A stretch of 64,000 bases of DNA from Bombus terrestris (taxonomy: Eukaryota; Arthropoda; Insecta; Hymenoptera; Apidae), in contig NC_063276.1 of NCBI RefSeq assembly GCF_910591885.1, positions 4,774,001 through 4,838,000 of the forward strand, given 5' to 3'. Shown in pieces: positions 25,471-39,954 of the stretch. The notes under the pieces are model-generated. The model had not been told where the DNA came from. It was given only the letters and a program-made list of their open reading frames with translations, and ran no database searches. The translations under genes were made by a program, and so were the position numbers. Numbering within the stretch: the first letter of the stretch is position 1; each line of letters opens with the position of its first letter.

Positions 25471-27159
25471 AGTCGCTGATTTTTTTCATAAGAGTTCTCA
25501 TCCTCGTGGTTTTCAGATGTATTTGAGGTACTTGTACATATTTCCAGCCGAGGGACGAATTATGTGGAACTTAAATGGCAAAAGAGTTTTAAACAGAAAT
25601 CATTTGTTTAATGGAAAATAATATAAATTTCATCAGACAGATTTTCTGCACCTATCTATGTGAATGATCGTTATGTATCTGCACCTTGTACATTCTTTTT
25701 GCATTTAAATTGCCCGTAAAATTCCTCAGCCTAATTGCAAGATGAGAATTGCAGAGAAACGAATAGTTTCCATCTTACTGCATGGAAACAGTTGTAACAT
25801 TCCCATGTTATCAAAATCGTCCTTTTACTTCATTCTAGGGCCAAACGTGTGTTTTTCCATCCTCCTTGTGGCTTAAAAAATATTACATACCGTGATATAG
25901 AAATATCCTTTGTCTTAATAATCTAATAATATAATAATAATATCTGTTCATCTAATAATATCTGTTCCTATAAAATGGCAACTACACTTTTAGACGTTAG
26001 GGTCTAGAGGGTTCCCTCTCTTTTTTAGTTATTTTATAATTCGAGTAAACAAAACCTGTTCTTTTCCTGTCATAGTTTGACAAAAATCTCTGTAACGCTA
26101 ATAGAAATAATGATACACCAGACTACATAATACGAAATTGGAGTTTCGTATCACGTAGCAGTGTTGACTCGCCGTGAGCGGAGGAGAGGCCAATTAATAC
26201 GCGTGAGTAACCCGTTTTACAGGGACTTAACACCTGTTCCGAATTACAGTGGCGCGTAAGGAAGAGGATTCGTGACAGGAAGGGAATGAAGGGTCCCATC
26301 AGGCACGTGCCAAGGAGAAAAAAGTACTCGAGAGGTAACGGTGCGTAAAGCTGGATCCCCTGGCACTCGTGATCACGGATTACATTAGATCGTCGATCAT
26401 AATAATGATAGCTCCCGAGACTCTTGAGAAACCTTCCAAAAAGGAAATTTATTCTGCACCATTTCTCCTCAGACATTTTATAAGCACCTATTATATCTAC
26501 TGTCTGCAAGAACTTGTAAAAGTATAATAAAATAATTTCCTTAGCAGTATAACATGTAAAAGTGTGATAAAAGAACTTTCTTTTAGTGTCTTTTTCTTCT
26601 CTCTTTTTCAGATAATTTAAACGATAGTTAGCTGTAATTAATTTGTCTGTATTAACATTTCTTTAAAAGGCAAAATCGGGACATAAAAATATGTTATACA
26701 TAAAAGATTATAAGACTACTTATAGTTATAAGTATAGAGATATGATAAAAAAATATATATATGTATCGATAAAATTCAACGTTAACTTGGTAAAAATCCC
26801 TTCATATTTTTAACAATTACAAGGGTTGATTCTGACTGGATCATTTTGACTGGTTTGGTCGTTCCAAGTGCAGTATTTAAAAACGAAACGAAGGGGTAAC
26901 GAAAGAATCGATATAGTTGATGTGAACGTAGTTATCCGTAAGTTTAGCCGTAAGTTTTTATGTTCATAGATATGCAAAACCAAGTCCAATTCCTGGGCCA
27001 TTTGGCTGAAATAAATAGATACATATACATCATCATATCTCATGTACAAAGACTAAAATCGGCTTAACTACAATTGATTACAATTGATTAACTGCACGAA
27101 TTATTAATTCTATAATTATAGAAATTTTTAGTTAATAAATGGCCCGTTAAGCGTATTCG

Positions 27160-28580
27160 AGAGTCTTACAACTGAAACTTCGCAAACGGAGCGACGCAAG
27201 ACGTCAACGCGTTTGACAATCGGTTGTTGCTCGAACAATCCAAAAACCAATCGACAATGTACGGTGACTGAAAACCAACTGGATGCTTATGTACATGTTT
27301 GTATGCGGCTGCGTACGTGTGATTCAACGCGCCGGGGAAGGGTGCGCCATGTTGTCTGGCCGCCCCGCATTGCGCCAGTGAACTCGGCAAAATCCGGACA
27401 CAACCCGGCCGCCCGTATCTTTCACTCGCTGAAATACCCTTTCACAGATCTATTATCTCTTCTATACTTCATGCAAGAAATATAGCAAGCTGTTCTAGGC
27501 GCGTTCGAGTGGCATAGAAAACGATACCGTGCCAGCCATACGGTAAATGCATAGCCATTCTTCATGGGATGGATCTACACACTGAAAATAAGCAGAAAAC
27601 GTCCAACGGACATACGTCCTGCGTACCTTAATTTTCCTGTTACGGATGCGTAAAGAAAAAGCGTTTAAAGTTTCCGTCTCGTTTCCCTTTGGCAGTAAGA
27701 ACATCCCTTAACAGGGAGAGATGGGACCATTGCATGGCTATCATGATCTAAATCTATTAGGTCTTTTTTGGGTCATTCAAGATCCATCGTGTGTTCAACG
27801 TAAGCGAACAGTGTACACGATTCATGAGAAGGGATACAAAATAGACATTAGGCTACTCGGAGAATACCTGGTACTTTCGAGCGAGTACGAAACTCAATGT
27901 TCAGACGTACAGTAAGCCGCGTTGAGACACGAGGCGGACACTTGGAACATTTTCTTCGATCATTCGTAATTCGAAAACTAATTTATCTAGGACATATGTC
28001 TATCAGATATATTTTACTTATTCAGATATCATGAAAAACTAAAATTCTCTGTTACAAGTAACTTTACGTTATATATTTTAATCTCTGCATCGTGAATATT
28101 GTTATTTTATCGAATATATGTGGTTCTATCCTGCTGACTACTTTGCTGGCTATTGTAGAACGATGAATGCAGCAAAAATTTATCATATCCTCGGGATAGC
28201 AGAGAAAAACGAAAAATTCCCTATTACGAGCGATTTTACGTTACATCATCCATCAATGTCGCAATGTACCTCGTTCCTTTGCCGCAATTACGATTCTTCC
28301 GTTGCGGATGCAGCCTCCTGCAGGACTCGTCCTCGTTTCCGCACTATCAACCTACTTCCTCGAGCGATGCAGGTTGAACGCGACCGATCGTTGTCGGATT
28401 TTAGGGCATCTTCTCTTGAAAAACGGCGTCGAAAACAATTTTGCCGTATCAGTCGTTGTGCAATTGTTGCGGCTGCAGCGGTTCCAGCCAGACTGAAGCT
28501 GTTTCCGTGGTACCGGTCACGGTTACGCCAATGGAATTCTCTTTTTTGTCCTCGTTGTAACAGTCGATAGCGAGGATAAT
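27160..28580. other. Two GC-rich blocks (27.16-27.42 and 28.24-28.57 kb)
   Basis: A 150-codon plus-strand frame covers 28118-28570, but its composition is unlike a protein domain, and the opposite strand is also open. Between the blocks the sequence is ordinary AT-rich intron. Confidence 0.3.
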
Positions 28581-29979
28581 TGATCGAGGACAAATTTACA
28601 CCCTTATACGTGTATTTATTTCTCTTTCATCTTGGCTTCTTACTCTTCTTCTCTTCGAAACATTAAATCAACGAATTCCGCAGTTTTATCGGTTTACTAT
28701 CATCGTCAAGATAACTTATCGTCTTCTTATTTAATTTGCGATCGCGTGTAACACAATGGATTAGAGAATCTATAAACGAAAAACAAGTGGATACTTGTGA
28801 ATAAATATTTGCGAACAAAATTAGCAACTTGTGACGAAGAAGCCTGCAAAATATATAAAAAGCCTGGCCGTCGGAGAATACTTTCAAAGAATTCTAGAAG
28901 TAATATAATAAAGAGAAAATAATAAATCTTATATGAGCACGATGAATCTTGGCTCTAAAAAGGACCCAGACAAAATATATACGTAGGATACAAGTTACAC
29001 ACGTGGTATGTATTGTTGATGTTCTGCTGATTTAAATAGAAATGATTATTCTACCGACCTTGCAAAATAATATTTCACCTCTAGCACCCGCTTTAAAAGC
29101 TTTTATTTATAGAAGTACTCGTACACCCTGATTTAAGGACTAACATGGCCAAATTATGGTAGCCGAAAATTTTATTTACCTTCCAGCAAGACATAAGAGT
29201 CTTCCTCGTAATTAGAGTTCTAACGAGGCAGAAATGTTAGTTCCTGTTATATTTAGCGGTAAACGGATGGGGAGAAGTTGTCATATGGGGAATGTATGGG
29301 GCGCCAGGTGTTGCTACGAGATCTCCTTTTGCAACACCTGCCTCGCGGGAGGTATTACCTACGGAATTCGAATAAATTAGACGTTTCCGCTAACCACCAA
29401 ACAAACAAACCTAACCCTGTCGCAAATATTTTGTATCTCAATAATAATTTCCTAATTATTCCACAATCTTTTCGTATTTTCCTCGCACCGAAGGAATAAT
29501 TTTCTAAAGAAGAAAATAAAACTCGAAATTGCCCGAAGCAACGCAGTAGGTTGGCATATTTTCCAAAGCCAACCTGGAACTTTCCTTTCCACGTAAAGAA
29601 AAACACGAAAACAAATTAGATTCGGATATTCGAACGAATGTCCCCGACATCTGTCAACAATTTACTCGAAACAAGATAAATTCGGCTATTTTAAGGAACC
29701 CCGCGGTACAACTTCCAGACACCCCATAAGAATCCCGAGAAAAACAGTTTAAAGTATGTAGACCGAAAACGCCGACAAGGACGAGGATTGAGTTCAATTT
29801 ATCAAACGCATATATAGCAAGCCCTCAAGCCTAAAAGCAACAATCGGCGAAAAGAGAGTTTCAACTAAGCGAAGAGAAACTGGGAGCCAAAAATAATGTT
29901 CCCTCGAATTTATTCGATGCCATCGTCTCTTTTTTCTTCTTCTATCTCTTTCTGTTGAAAGTTTTCTCTTCTTTCGTGA

Positions 29980-30350
29980 TGGCAAATGGCCGCGAGTGCC
30001 GCGGGGAAAGGAAGAAGGAAAGAACAGAGGAACAAGGCGAACGACAACCAACGACTACGACGAAAGTCAAGAACGTGGAGTGCCTACGAATGTGGAGAAG
30101 GCAAATTGAAGTAGGTCATAGCTTCTAGATTCTCTTTGCAGGCCGGAATAATCCTCACCTTCCCTCTTTCCTCGAATCGTACGGCCAACACGGTAATCCC
30201 CCGGGAGCACACGGTAGGAACGGGGCTTGAATTCATTATTTCCCGTTTCCACGGCCCCCGTAATTGCATTCGCTTTCGTTCGACCGTAATTTGCCTAGCG
30301 GCCATCTTCCTTCGTACCGGCCTCTCCCTCCTTTCGCCACACATCACCTG
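29980..30350. other. GC-rich island
   Basis: Overlapping open frames lie on both strands. A donor-like GAAG|GTGAGG reads on the minus strand near 30160 but is in phase 0 and has no plausible start, so it does not fit exon 2. Confidence 0.3.
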
Positions 30351-30599
30351 AGAGTCTGTGTGCTTTCGTTTCTTTTAGATTTTTGGATGATTCCAGCAAA
30401 TGTTAGATGCAAATTGTTATGTTAAAGAAGCGACGAAATTGGCAGTATTCTTTAAATCTTCTTCTTCGAATCTATACTGTCAGTGAGTTCTTGAAATATT
30501 AGAAGAGGATAACGTTTTCTATTTATATAGAATTTAAGGAAATAATAAAAAGGTAAACTGAAGCGTAGGGAACAAGCCAAAGTAACAAAGTAATGAGAG

Positions 30600-30925
30600 T
30601 GGAATAATTATAACTGCTCACTAAGGACATTTCAAAATTCCTAGCAAAATTCTTCAAAGTGGTCTTTAATAATAAAGGGGAAACTTAAATAATTCTAAAA
30701 CATCCAATCGTCTACATTGCATGCGAACCTAACCTACAATCTTTGTAAATGAGACTAGAGTAACTATAATTCGTCATTGAATACACTTCGAAGTACTAGT
30801 CAAATATTTTCAAACGAAATCATTCTTAATAATTAAAAACAAACTCGAATAATACTGTGACATCTATTCACCCGTTACATGCAAACCTAACCTTCAAACG
30901 TTATAATTCCATGAGAGGAACCTCA
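30600..30925 (+). repeat. Decayed tandem duplication, period about 160 bp
   Basis: CATTGCATGCGAACCTAACC near 30715 and CGTTACATGCAAACCTAACC near 30875 are each preceded by a similar block (TAATAATAAAGGGGAAAC... and TAATAATTAAAAACAAAC...). Substitutions and small indels separate the copies. Confidence 0.5.
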
Positions 30926-33769
30926 TCTAATAAATGTATGATAATTCGAATAACAACCGCGACAATCTGGCGTCCCTTCGCGAAGATTTTCCCAGTAGTC
31001 GTCAGATCCCATCCACAATACCCGACAATCATCTGTCCTCGTTGAAACAAGCTACCTCGACCTTGACAGTAAGAAGAAGAACTCGATGGAAAATTGTGGT
31101 TGACGAGGATGCTCCCATTTTCTCGGTGGATCCTGTCGATTCATCTTGTATTTTGTTTTCTTCCAGGATGCGAAAATCTCGAAAAACCTTCGCGTCTATT
31201 ACCACGATATGGATCGTCCTTGATGAGTCGAGGTCGCTGGTGAAACGAGATCGTCGATCCCCCAGGGTGATTGTTGTGTGTTTGACATCAATCATAACCA
31301 TTTCTCCGAAGGGTTCCGCGTTAAAAAACTTCCAACGAGTTCCAACGATTCCTTTAGTCGGCCATAATAAGGTAAAACGATACGAATGTCAAGGCTACCG
31401 ATATTATCGCGGCTTTGTCGACTTTGATTAAGGTTCTTGTATTACAGAATCTTGACGAGGCAAGGTAAATACTCGTAAACTAAACGTTTATCATTTGAAG
31501 GTATTATCTTTTGAATGTCGCATCTAGTAATTTCTGTCGTTTGTAAGTACATGTCATTTTCTGAATATCTAAATCTAGTGATTTCTGTCGTTCGTGATCT
31601 AGGGAATTATTAATTTTTAAGATGTACGTTGCGTCGATCTAATTATTTAAAGGAGTACACTACCCAGAGGGTTTAACAAAACGAATTTTTGAAAAATTCT
31701 CTCAATATCTTAGGCGTATAGAATATTATATCGAAGTGGATTATTAATATCCAATTCTTCGAGATAGCTACAGGTATGAATATTCAAACTGTTTGTATTT
31801 TATTGTTTAACATTTGTATGTTTAATTTTTGCACGTCTTGGAGAAATAACATAGTAAAAGCAGCGGACAGTGCTAAAGCAAAGATGGTTACTTAAAATGA
31901 AGACATTTCTGGTGCAAAAAAGAATGCAATTCCAAGAATAGGTATTTTAGTAGCAGTGAATGTGTTAAGACGAACATGTCGCGTTGGTAAGTGTCGATCG
32001 TTGGGAGTAGAAAAATTCTTGTTTTCGCGCGATTGTACCGAGACAACGTTCCAGAAATTCGTCTCACGAAGATACTTCGAACGAGACGAACCGTCCTTGA
32101 TGCGACGCCACGAAGACATTCGCACGTTCGAAGGCAGCGGTCGTCGTGTTTCACCTCGGCGGACGTTGTTGGATGAAAATCGGTGGAAATATATATACAT
32201 CGAAATAGCGTTCGACGAGACTATTTTAAGCTGCACCCCGTCACCAATTGAAATAATGATTTTGCGAAAATTTATAGAAATTGGTTTCGGCGTGGGCAAT
32301 TTCTTTCGAAAATTTTATGCCCTCTAATGCTTTCATCGTCGATCTAGGTCGTACAACTTTTCGTTTATTTCCTTATACCATATTCAAGTGTTTGTTAAAT
32401 ATTAAATTTGTGAAATGCATTAGTATATCGAATACAATGTGACCAATAAGAATAAGGAAATTATTACGAAGAATAGAAGAGCAGACATTAGTGTCGATTT
32501 AGAAGCAAAGTGCATACAACTTAAAACGGATAAAACACTATGTATTAAATAATCAAATAAGCAGAGATACTCTAATTATTTCAAATAAAGCGTTTTTCAC
32601 CACACTTTTCATCGATAAAATCCTTCAGTCGTCGAGGAACAATCCTTCTAGAAGAGTAAAACGAAAAAGAATAAGAGGAGAAGACCATAAAACAGTGAAA
32701 GAAAAAGAAAAAAGAAAGAGTCACGATGGATCTGTTTATTGCCAGCCGGAATAAAAATCACGGTGCTGGGTGGGTGGCGCGTGGTTTCGCGACGAGGAGC
32801 AACGTGGTAATGTCAACGGCTCTTGTATCAGCTAGAGAGCCACTCGCCCTCTTCCACTGTCTTCTTCCTTTCAGCCTCCTCTTCGGGCCTCACCTCTCTA
32901 CTCGCAAAAGATGCAATCAATTATGACGACTTTACAATTCCCTTCTTGTCGTCCGCGTCGTCTGCCACTTCATTCGCTTCCCCGTCATCTCTTCAACCTT
33001 TTTTTATTTGTCTTCTTACCACGGAACGTCTGGCGGATTTAAATTTCGCGCGCGTGCGACCGCTATGGGCCACTCGATAATTATTATTGAACGATTAGGA
33101 TATCGGTGATTTTTTATAATTTCTGGCATTATACTCGACTCCATATATAATTTGTATTATTATCTAATTAATTGTCGGATTAATGTCGATGAATTATTTG
33201 TAACGAATTTTAATAATTCAATTACACGTACTCCTCGTCGTACGCAATGTAAGTAAAGTTTAAAATTAAAATTTGCAACTCCGTGTTCTTTCGTTGGTTA
33301 AAATGCTTTCTTGAACTGTTATTAATAGATAACGAAATAAAAATATTTGAATAGATTTGAATATTTATCGATAAAAATAGGAATATCAAAATTATTTTGA
33401 TTAATTAAGAATATTACTTATAGCAATCCCATCTACATATATCTAATATATTCTATGACTGATAATAAATTCAGTAAATTCTATCTATATTTTATTAATT
33501 TTATTATTAATAATAAACTTGATGTGTGTTATAAACAATTAAAGTAACCACGAAGCAATTTAAAAGTTCCAAATATTCGGTTAAAGAATAGAAAGAAAGG
33601 CGCGAAGAATAATCATAATGATCATAATGGGAAATTTTATATCGTAACACTGTTACATATATATTCCCATGAAAAATACTGGGTGGTCCATGTCACGAAA
33701 TTGGTCAGTTGGTACGTCGTATTTTTAAATCAGGCAACGGTAGTCGACTACTAGTAGCAAATAATTTTT

Positions 33770-33960
33770 ACTCGGTGCGACACCGGCGCCGTTTCAGCTC
33801 GCGTAGGCGAGGTTAGATTTACTCGCGCTGAACCATTCGCGTCTGGCCGGCGTCTGGAGTCGCGTCTCGCTCGTAAAATCATCAGTCGCTCACAGAATTG
33901 GCCGGTTGAAATGATTACGCGCTTTTTACGATACTCGACTTTCATGTTGTCTCATTTTCG
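33770..33960. other. Short CpG-rich island
   Basis: GC-rich sequence (CGCGCTGAACCATTCGCGTC) lies between AT-rich flanks. No coding or repeat match. Confidence 0.3.
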
Positions 33961-34369
33961 TGAGCTTCATTGTAACGTTGTCGGATGTATGATGCTGTCA
34001 TCGATGACACAGTTCTTCCCCCTTGGCAAACGAAATTTTCGTTTGTGTGATAAAGCTAACAGATTAACGAGGCATTGACGGAATATTTTGCATCAACTGT
34101 TACAATATTTCTCAACGAAATTTTCGTTTTTCGTTTCTATTTAAATTTCGATTCGATATTATAATGTATATCTGTAGTATATATGATTAACATGAAATGA
34201 GCAGAATATCTTACATGAAGTATTAGAATTTTCTCTCACACTGTTTTGTCGCAAATTTGGTTTCAATGTAATTGATCTAAAGATCACGTCATATCGTCTA
34301 TTATAACATAAAAAACAAATTACCTTAAACCAGATGACAGCTACCACCATAATTCTTCTTACATGATTC

Positions 34370-35450
34370 ACTTCTTTCTTGTTTGCATGATAAAATTGAC
34401 GGATTAACAAGAAATCTTAATCTCTTTTTAAATATCGTTCGAAATAACAAAACAAACAACATCTACCCACCAGTAACACTTCCACAAGAACTTTTATTGC
34501 AACACGAAACGCTATTTCAGTCGCCATGTTTGTTACAAATCGAATTCGACCTATTCAAAAAATCGATTGTTCTATTGGTTATCGACCATGTATTCGAGAT
34601 ACATCCCTTTTTCGCTTGTATAGTAAAAACGCCAAGTTAAGGAGAAACTGTTAAAAAGTTTTATATGAAGCATCAGAATTTTGTAGCTTAAACTCTCTTT
34701 GAAAATAATTTAAAATTAGAAACAACAAATAACACGAACTATGCAACACGTCCGCAAGAACTTTTGCAATATGAAACGATATTTCATTAAAAATAAAATG
34801 ACAGATTAAGAGACCGATGGAAATGGCACATTAAGAAATCGATAGAAATGACAGATTAAGAAACTGATAAAACACATATCTCTTCAAATATCATGCGACG
34901 AATACATAAAATGAATATCTATTCATTTAACATCTCCACAGGAACTTTGCAACAGTCGCCATGTTTGTTGGGAGTTGGATTCGACCCATTAAAAAAGTCG
35001 ATTGTCCTATTGATTATCGGTTCTCTAATCGAGATATACCTCTTTTTCGCTTGTATAGTAGGAACGATAAGTTAAGAAGAATCTGCTAAAATATTTTACA
35101 TGGATCACCAGATTTTGTAACTTAAAATCTCTTTCGAGATTATTTGAAATGGGAAAATAAATAACTACTAATATTGAACTATGTAATACCTCCGTGAGAA
35201 CTTTTGCAACACGAAACGCTATTTCAGTAATAATAAAATGATAGGTTAAGAAAGTGATATAATACATATTTCTTTAAATATCATTCGAAGAATGCATAAA
35301 ATAAACATCTATCCATATAACATTTCCACAAGAACTTTTGTTGCAACGCGAAATGTCATTTCAGTCGCCATGTTTGTCACGAGTCGGATTCGATTCATTA
35401 AAAAAAATCGATTGTCCGATTGGTTATCGATCTTGTACTAAAGAAATCGA
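34370..35450 (+). repeat. Decayed tandem array, about three units of 390-450 bp
   Basis: Recurring landmarks are CAGTCGCCATGTTTGT at about 34518, 34952 and 35364, AAAAAATCGATTGT/AAAAAGTCGATTGT just after each, and TTTTTCGCTTGTATAGTA in the first two. Units also share AACTTTTGCAAYAYGAAACG and a TGACAGATTAAG-type segment. All are in direct orientation with substantial divergence. A weaker fourth relic may extend left to about 34080. Confidence 0.75.
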
Positions 35451-35720
35451 AAATTGCGGCGTGGCCAGTAGGAAGAAGACATCGAGCGTGCTGCCACGAT
35501 GTGGCTATCGCGTGTGCAAGTGTGTACGTGCGTGTAACGTAGTGGTCTATCAATTTCGCGGGCCCGGACGTTTACGAGTAGGTCGTAAAAGCGGCGTAAT
35601 AGGCGCACACGGTCGTATATGCCGTCGCCGGGTGGCCAGGAAATTCGATCGAGCGCGAAGGGTTTTACGTAAGTCACGAGGTCCTTCAATCGTCCTCTGC
35701 GTGTCGCAGCGTTCTTTGCA
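35450..35720. other. CpG-rich island at the end of the 34.4-35.4-kb tandem array
   Basis: Composition changes sharply where the third repeat unit breaks off. Dense CG words (GCCGTCGCCGGGTGGCC) are present with no recognised gene. Confidence 0.3.
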
Positions 35721-38469
35721 GAACGTTACAGTACGGTAGACATAACCTCGAAACACATCCTTCGAAACTGACATTCGCTCTAATAGCGAGATGTCGCGAA
35801 TGTACGAAACATCGAGAAGTAAGTTGTTCGTCTTACTTTACGTTCTCGTCTACCAGTTATTGCACGCTGGATACGGCCGGATTCGCAGCAGGGAGGTTAG
35901 AAATGATGGTCATTCAATTTCTACGAATCAAGATCTCAGTTTTACTGTTGCACAATGTTCATTGGGATTATGCTACGTGATTTGACTCGTGATTATGTTT
36001 AATAGGTTATGAGGGATTTGAGTACAAGAATTTTGAAATAAGAATTTGATCTGGCGTAATTGAAACAAACAATATCTGGTAATTAATAGCAATCAACCTA
36101 GCAACTAATTGCAAGGACAATGTAATGATCAAAATTTTGTCTCATATTATTCATAGTTCAACAACATTCAAAGAAGATAATGAAGTCTTTTTAATCATTG
36201 AAATATGCTTACCATTATGCTAGTCATTTCTTCTTGAAACGAAAGTTATTTTTACACCTATTCACTTCATGTTAGCTCCCCTCTTTCCTATAGATAATAT
36301 TTTAAACGTACCAGCCCGATTTCGTTTCCACGCGTAGCTTTAATCTGCATTTATTCTTTTCCCCAAATTGCAGTGCAGCCGCTTAGGCAAATAAAGAAAA
36401 GAACAGAGGCATAATTTCCCCACATTTCCTCAGCTCTGCTGCTTTATATTCATTATCCGTGCTCTCCACCAACGCAACGATATCGAAATCCTCGTTACAG
36501 CCTCTGCAGCGTCAAATTGAAACGCTCGACGAAAGTAAAAGTGAAATAAGAGCAAAAGTAAATTGAAAAAGCTCCCTCCACTTTCCATGGGGTGTAAATT
36601 CAATACGCGGATATATTTATGAGCGAAACTCAACGATCTTGAAGTAAAACATAAAAATAATGTTTTGGTCATATTGATACGACAAATTGAGACACAAACG
36701 TAACCTAATCTAAATACGTATTTCCTTTTCCTATTTATCTTTGTTATGTAATCAAATACATTATTTATGACTTATTATTGTGTAACTATATATTCCTTCG
36801 ACTATGTCTTACTCTTTAACTTTGTAAGATGAACTTTTCACTCGTATAACAAACTAAATTATTTGTATATCGCTATTGATCTTTCCTTCTGTATATCGTA
36901 ACTGATTGTTTCGTGTATATCATTATTTTTCCATTTTTATCGTGTCATCGCGTTCGTGTACACGATGATTACCTTGACACGATAACAGCAAGCCAGAAAA
37001 CAATGAGTTCTCAGAAATAGTATTTGAAAGAACGTAGCGGGGTGGCCAGCTCTATTACCGGTACTTTATTAGCCTAGCTGGAAACCACGTGGGCTGAAAC
37101 AGCGCTAGATTTTTCTAACGTTCGATGCTAAACGACCGTGCCAGAAGTCGAATGTTATGGTGAAATGACATTTTCGCGCAAAACTTTACGTATTGTTGGT
37201 TACAACCAAGACTTCCGGTATAACAATGTTATTGTAATTCATACTTCAATCAATATGAAAAAAACTTCCTATAAAATCGAATACATATGATACTGCATAC
37301 GATACTGTGACACTATCGTAAAATGATAATACGTATCATAAAGACTTCCATTCTTCATACTTTGCTATGATAAATATTACACTAACCTAGAAACGCAAAT
37401 CGAAAGCTCGTACTCGATAATTCCTTAAGTTCTGTTACTCCATATTTATTTTAAGAAGGAGGAAGGATAAAAAGCGCAAAAAGAGAAATTCGACGCGTCT
37501 CTCAAATTGTCCTGCGGTTTTCAGGCTATTTTTAACGTGACTGTCGCTTAAAATAACTCCTCTCCCTTTACAAATATTCCCACCTTTTTCCTTCCGAGAT
37601 TAGAGACACAATGAGATATTTGTAAACTCGAGTATTACGAAGGAGATTGTTGGATAAACTTTAAATAAACAAAGAATGATACAGATTAATTTCTACAATT
37701 TTATTTATTATATACATCCTGCTGATAAGTCAAATTTATTCACCTCGTAAATTGTTTGACAACGTTATTATTAAGTTGCAAAAATATTACTTGTTATCTG
37801 TATAATTCAAGAAGAAGACATTAAGTTATCGTTTATTACAAGATTCTAGAATACCAAATCATTTTGAGAACCAATTCGTTGTCTTAATAAATTAATGTAA
37901 TTATGAAAAATAAAACGCATTATATTTCTACACCAAAATATTCGAAGAAAGCAATTTATTTCAAGCAATCGGCCTCAACGGATCTTTGGCAACGATCTCC
38001 AAAACGATTCAGGAAATGTCAGTTGGAAGCAACGAGATTAAAGCGCGATTTCACGAAGACTCGAGTTTATCGAGGGTGAAGCGTTAGAATCGCGCCGTTT
38101 TCGAGGCATCCGGCCACCTGCGGAGCCTCATCGCGAGCGTGGGCTGCCTAGTGCAAGAGGAAGGGGCGTTGAGAGCGAAACTCTCGAGAACGAGCACACG
38201 TCGACGCATATGGTGCCACAGTAACGACGATGAGTACTACATATGCACACAGGACTTTTCTCGGGGAAACTAGTACAACAAAAAACTGTGAAGATGATTA
38301 AACAAAAGAAATGTTGGTCTGATTTGGTTATTTCTAACAGACTCAAAAGAATCAGGGAGACAAGCACGCACACTGACAGGAAGTGTCATATGTGCAAACA
38401 AGACCATATAGCAGTGATCCTCAACTTGTTTCATTTCGTGACACACATAAACCAATCACGGTAGAGAAA

Positions 38470-38890
38470 CAAAGATTTCTTGGATCGGTGACTGAAATTT
38501 GGAGATTTCTCGGATCATTGAATCAGGAATTTCTATTATTACAAATTTCTCCAATCTTCGATTCCGAGAGACAAGGACTCCCTTAATTTACCATACGAAG
38601 TTCAAGGTTTCCCAAAATTCTAACAGAGAGTGTTAGAGATTTTTTGAAGATCTGTCAAACTTCTTCCAACTTCTCAAATGAAGGATTAGAAATTTCTTGA
38701 ATGGACGATTGGAAATTACAGATCTCTCGGACTTCGTGCGAAGGGTCAGAGACTTCTCGAATGGTCGATCGAAAATTACAGATCTCTTAAACTTGGAAAC
38801 GAGGATTACAGGTGTCTTGTATCCTGAATGGAAAATACAATTCTTTCGAATTTCTGATCGAGTAATTAGATATCTTGGAAATTTGTAATC
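38470..38890 (+). repeat. Degenerate tandem array (about 64-bp unit)
   Basis: The clearest pair is TTCTTGAATGGACGATTGGA with AATTACAGATCTCTCGGACT (from about 38691) against TTCTCGAATGGTCGATCGAA with AATTACAGATCTCTTAAACT (from about 38755). Shorter GATTTCTYGGAT and CTGAATGGAAAATACAATTC segments on both sides look like older units. Confidence 0.6.
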
Positions 38891-39200
38891 GGGATTTGGC
38901 GTATGGTTCAGCGCGCGGCATGCCGTTTAGCACTTCCGGTCGCGGTATTTGGCGGGACGCGGCCCTATATATGGCTCGCGTCCGTCACGCCGAGACGGAT
39001 ACGACGCACGCAATTTTCTAGGTCGACACGACGCAGCAGGGAAGGTCAGGATTGGTTCAAGTCCAAGCGAGTGGTCGTCGCGCGGCCGTCGACGGCTACG
39101 CGTTCGCCTCGTCGCTAGTCGATCTATAATTAGCGAATTTCCGCGGACCGTTCACTGGAAAGAGATCGAACAACGCTTCTCTTCTTCGTTCATCGTCTCT
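38890..39200. promoter_or_regulatory. CpG-rich island with an internal TATA-like element
   Basis: CCCTATATATGGCTCG at about 38963-38978 sits in otherwise GC-rich sequence (GGCGGGACGCGG before it, CGTCCGTCACGCC after it). This could be a core promoter for an unannotated plus-strand RNA; no ORF supports a protein. Confidence 0.35.
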
Positions 39201-39954
39201 TCCGATCGACATATCGCTTCGAGTACCCTAATAACACGAGGAGAAGATGAATCTTTAACACTCTGCTTTTTAACGCAGGCTTCAATCGTCATTCATAAAC
39301 GATCTGTAACTATTAGCGTGGATTATGGATAGTGCAATGCTTCTTAAACGTTCTTCATTCGCGAGCCCATCTTGCCTGTAAAAATTGTACGCTACTTCAG
39401 TTGTATATGTAAAAAGCTACGTATAATAAATGAAACATCAAACGATGATTAATGGAAGAAGTTTAATTTTAAACAATTCCTAGTTATGTTTATAATTCTT
39501 ATCGCTTGTTACCGCTTATTACGACAACATTAAATTTGCATATTGATGAAATGAGTGTGCTGATGACGACACTAAATTTCCATATCGATGAGATAACAAC
39601 GTGCTTGTTTATTTTTGTGTAAAGAAAATCTCGACTGAATATTCCATATGATATTTAACAGAGTATCTTCAACGTTAATTCGTGTTAATTGATATTTACA
39701 AAGACAAAGACGTGGTTCTGCAATAGATATGGGATGGACAATATTATAAATGTGCTGAAGACTATTATGCAAACTGTTGGAAGTTCTAAGCCCTGATTTC
39801 ATCCCATTTAAACGATTTTTTAGGAAATTGGTGTTTTCTATTTATGTCGATTCATACCTTGGTGAATTCTTCCTGATCCTTGGAAAAATTCACGCTTTTC
39901 ATTTCAATGGTCCGTGGAAATTTGGTCGTTCCAGAATTTTCCCAGCTATCATTA

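Noticed and set aside
28118..28570. 150-codon plus-strand ORF, one of the longest in the window
   Set aside because: Its composition is not protein-like, the opposite strand is open over the same region, and no family is recognised.
33679..33700. CTGGGTGGTCCATGTCACG as a possible transposon end
   Set aside because: No inverted partner or target duplication was found.
38128..38373. Minus-strand ORF starting MCVLVSLILLSLLEITKS, signal-peptide-like
   Set aside because: No donor follows in a usable phase, and the rest of the frame is not protein-like.
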